Below, piece after piece: positions 62,390-64,000 of a DNA stretch of 64,000 nt. The translations under genes and the position numbers were made by a program. The notes under the pieces were generated by a model, which saw only the letters and a program-made list of their open reading frames with translations, was not told the DNA's origin and did no database searches. The DNA is from Clostridium sp. AT4 (GTDB lineage Bacteria; Bacillota; Clostridia; Lachnospirales; Lachnospiraceae). The stretch is from the NCBI RefSeq assembly GCF_001517625.2, contig NZ_LN999824.1:1-64000 (forward strand), read 5' to 3'. Positions within the stretch are counted from its first letter, which is position 1, and each line of letters begins with the position of its first letter.

Positions 62390-63775
62390 TTAGATGAACC
62401 ATTCAGCGCCAAGTCCGGCAAGCATGATAAATGCTGCCGCATACTGAAGGACACCTGTCAAATATGCATTTGGAATTGATAATTTCAAGAAGTCCTTAGA
62501 ATCAACCTTGGTGTAAGCCAATCCCCATGCAACCCAGGACTGTGTAATACAGCATCCGATGTTAACCGTGATTGTAGGAATTGCAAATACTGCATATAAG
62601 AATGGAACTGAGAAGGAAGCCACATTGGAAAGAACGCCTAATGTAGCGGCGCCGCAGCCTACCAGAGTCATAGGGCCACGGAACAGTCCCATAAACAGCA
62701 GGGCTGCAAATGCAATACATACAACAAGCTCGCTTCTGGGCATGATTCCGCCAAGAACGACCTTAAAATAAGGAGATGCATAGGATGCTACTGTGTTGAA
62801 CATCGGCAGTGTAAGAAGGAAGCCTACCAATGGAGCGGTGTCTACAACGCCGTCATAATACAGCTTATTTACCAGCTGGCAATTCTCCTTAAATGTACCC
62901 TTCATCTTTCCGCACAGGAACAGAGCTGCAAAACCGGCAATTACGAAGCCGCCGATAACGGAAAAATCAAGCCAGATCTTTAAGATAACAGGAACAATCG
63001 GAAGGATCAGAGTATAGAACGGAGCGTTCTTCTGATCTGCAGTGCCTCTTGTCTGGGCAGCCCATGCGTGGCTGGTCTTTGAGGATTTAAGGTAAACTGC
63101 GGAAAGAACAGTTGTAGCAACAAGCATGATCAGCAGAGCTGCAAGACCCCAGTGGCTTACATACCATCCCAGAGTAAAGTCAGGCATCTGATCCGGCTGG
63201 ATAAAAAAAGCGCGGTACTGTGCAAAGTTAACAGGGTTCAAGTAAATACCTGCTGCAACAGAACCCATAAAGCTGAACATGGCAATTGCTTTCGGAACTC
63301 CTAAAGACATAAGAATAGGAAGAACGATAACGCCGATTGCGATAACAGGGCCAGCTCCTGTCATAGCCGTAAAGATAACAGCTGTAACAATATTCAGCAG
63401 AGTGATAGTAACCAGAGGCTTGTCTCCGCCTAATTCAACAGTCTTACGAATCAGGGTAGACGCAATTCCGGTCTCCATCAGAACACGACCAAACCATGCA
63501 CCCCAGCATACGTTTACCAGTGTAGTTCCCCAGCCTTCCGGAGCGCTCTGGTAAATCTTGTTCAGGATACCAACCAGTCCCTTTGCACCTTCAAACTGAA
63601 GAACCGGATTGGACTCCAGGAATGCCTGGCTTGCAAATAATGTGCCTCCCAGAGGAAGGATTGTCCAGATAAGTGTGATGATCAAGAATCCGATCATCAG
63701 GTTGTGGCCTTTAATACAGTAATATGCCAGGCCAAAAAACGTAAACAATAAAATTATACCGATGATATATTCCAT
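62390..63775 (-). CDS. GntP/CitM-like carboxylate permease
   Basis: 461 aa with about eleven to twelve membrane spans of the ion transporter superfamily. It has long spans FLIITLIWTILPLGG, VTITLLNIVTAVIFTAMTG, FMGSVAAGIYLNPVNFAQ, and YAVFAIPTITVNIGCCITQSW. Polar re-entrant-like loops are typical of anion:cation symporters. Likely imports a sugar acid or organic acid for the operon it heads. Substrate unknown. RBS GGAGGAA precedes the ATG. Confidence 0.78.
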   Translation of the reverse strand: MEYIIGIILLFTFFGLAYYCIKGHNLMIGFLIITLIWTILPLGGTLFASQAFLESNPVLQFEGAKGLVGILNKIYQSAPEGWGTTLVNVCWGAWFGRVLMETGIASTLIRKTVELGGDKPLVTITLLNIVTAVIFTAMTGAGPVIAIGVIVLPILMSLGVPKAIAMFSFMGSVAAGIYLNPVNFAQYRAFFIQPDQMPDFTLGWYVSHWGLAALLIMLVATTVLSAVYLKSSKTSHAWAAQTRGTADQKNAPFYTLILPIVPVILKIWLDFSVIGGFVIAGFAALFLCGKMKGTFKENCQLVNKLYYDGVVDTAPLVGFLLTLPMFNTVASYASPYFKVVLGGIMPRSELVVCIAFAALLFMGLFRGPMTLVGCGAATLGVLSNVASFSVPFLYAVFAIPTITVNIGCCITQSWVAWGLAYTKVDSKDFLKLSIPNAYLTGVLQYAAAFIMLAGLGAEWFI

Positions 63776-64000
63776 GGTATTTCCTCCATTTCTTTTTTCC
63801 CTACGTCATACACATTGCATCTCTCTCAACAATGATATCCCCATTTCATCTCCCTTCATGATAAATTAGTATATTTTCTAACCGGCGTCAAAACGTCCTG
63901 ACAGTTTTTTGCTGTCAGCCATTTTTGTCAGCCGGAAAAGAACTGTGGATAAAATCCCTGAATGGAATTCGTATTAAGAAGAATTCTGTCAAAATGGCTG
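63776..64000. other. Upstream region of the permease operon, unassigned
   Basis: No gene. It holds short repeats: CTGACAG/CTGTCAG as an inverted pair around TTTTTTG (63899-63919), another TGTCAGCC at 63926, a lone perfect DnaA box TGTGGATAA (63944-63952), and two GAATTC sites 10 bp apart (63965-63986 area). Several TTGACA/G hexamers occur on the minus strand but none has a -10 at proper spacing. Could be an operator zone for the permease operon; I could not define one. Confidence 0.4.

Noticed and set aside
63776-64000. Sigma-54 promoter for the permease operon
   Set aside because: No TGGCA-N7-TGC pattern at proper spacing on the minus strand.

Overview
The window is a chromosomal segment of a spore-forming anaerobic member of the Firmicutes, most likely a Lachnospiraceae (Clostridium cluster XIVa type). 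Support: the 80-nt 5' end of a 16S rRNA gene at the left edge, strong AGGAGG-type ribosome binding sites, sigma-A promoters with 17-bp spacers, a long (about 270 nt) Bacillus/Clostridium-type SRP RNA, spore maturation genes spmA and spmB, a FabK-type fatty acid operon, and small families typical of Lachnospiraceae (59-aa four-cysteine protein, DUF6128-like protein). Most genes lie on the minus strand. I saw no phage, insertion sequence, tRNA or CRISPR array.

Left part (1-20 kb): an rRNA operon start with three tandem promoters; a run pfk-dnaX-ybaB-recR-TPR protein-HAD phosphatase-cvpA; the SRP RNA gene; glycerate kinase divergent from a CdaR-type regulator; tadA; an orphan NrdG-type activase; nagB; a lipoprotein and a MarR regulator; then murD paired with a PP-loop protein that looks like MurL, the UDP-MurNAc-L-Ala-L-Glu epimerase; then spmB and cysK. 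The group tadA-SRP RNA-dnaX-ybaB-recR and, at 45-51 kb, holB-ricT-trmN6-rsmI-(abrB-like) are the two adjacent near-origin blocks of Bacillus subtilis, here pulled apart by about 37 kb.

Middle (21-33 kb): a diguanylate cyclase whose natural start appears broken by a run of eight T, then a complete autoinducer-2 uptake and processing locus: lsrACDBF on the minus strand, divergent from lsrR-lsrK-cupin on the plus strand. No LsrG is present; a small cupin occupies its place. spmA follows, 12 kb from its usual partner spmB, then a YitT-type membrane protein and a 360-bp gap holding four perfect DnaA boxes plus one near-match.

34-45 kb: one long type II fatty acid synthesis operon, fabH-acpP-fabK-fabD-fabG-fabF-accB-fabZ-accC-accDA(fused)-nitronate monooxygenase-like, with a good promoter covered by a perfect FabT-like palindrome, TACTTTGA-N3-TCAAAGTA.

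45-51 kb: AbrB-like regulator, a lone NrdI-like flavoprotein, a split ThrE-type exporter pair, and the rsmI-trmN6-ricT-holB block.

Right part (51-64 kb): sugar acid catabolism. uxuA-uxuB (mannonate dehydratase, fructuronate reductase) are divergent from a zinc alcohol dehydrogenase and a GntR regulator. They face a seven-gene minus-strand operon: permease, hydantoinase/oxoprolinase-type ATPase, an unrecognised HExxH protein, two nearly duplicate YiaK-like dehydrogenases, a YiaL-like protein and a second zinc dehydrogenase. This last operon is the best candidate for an undescribed pathway. The MurD/MurL pair and the cupin in the AI-2 locus are the other strong leads.
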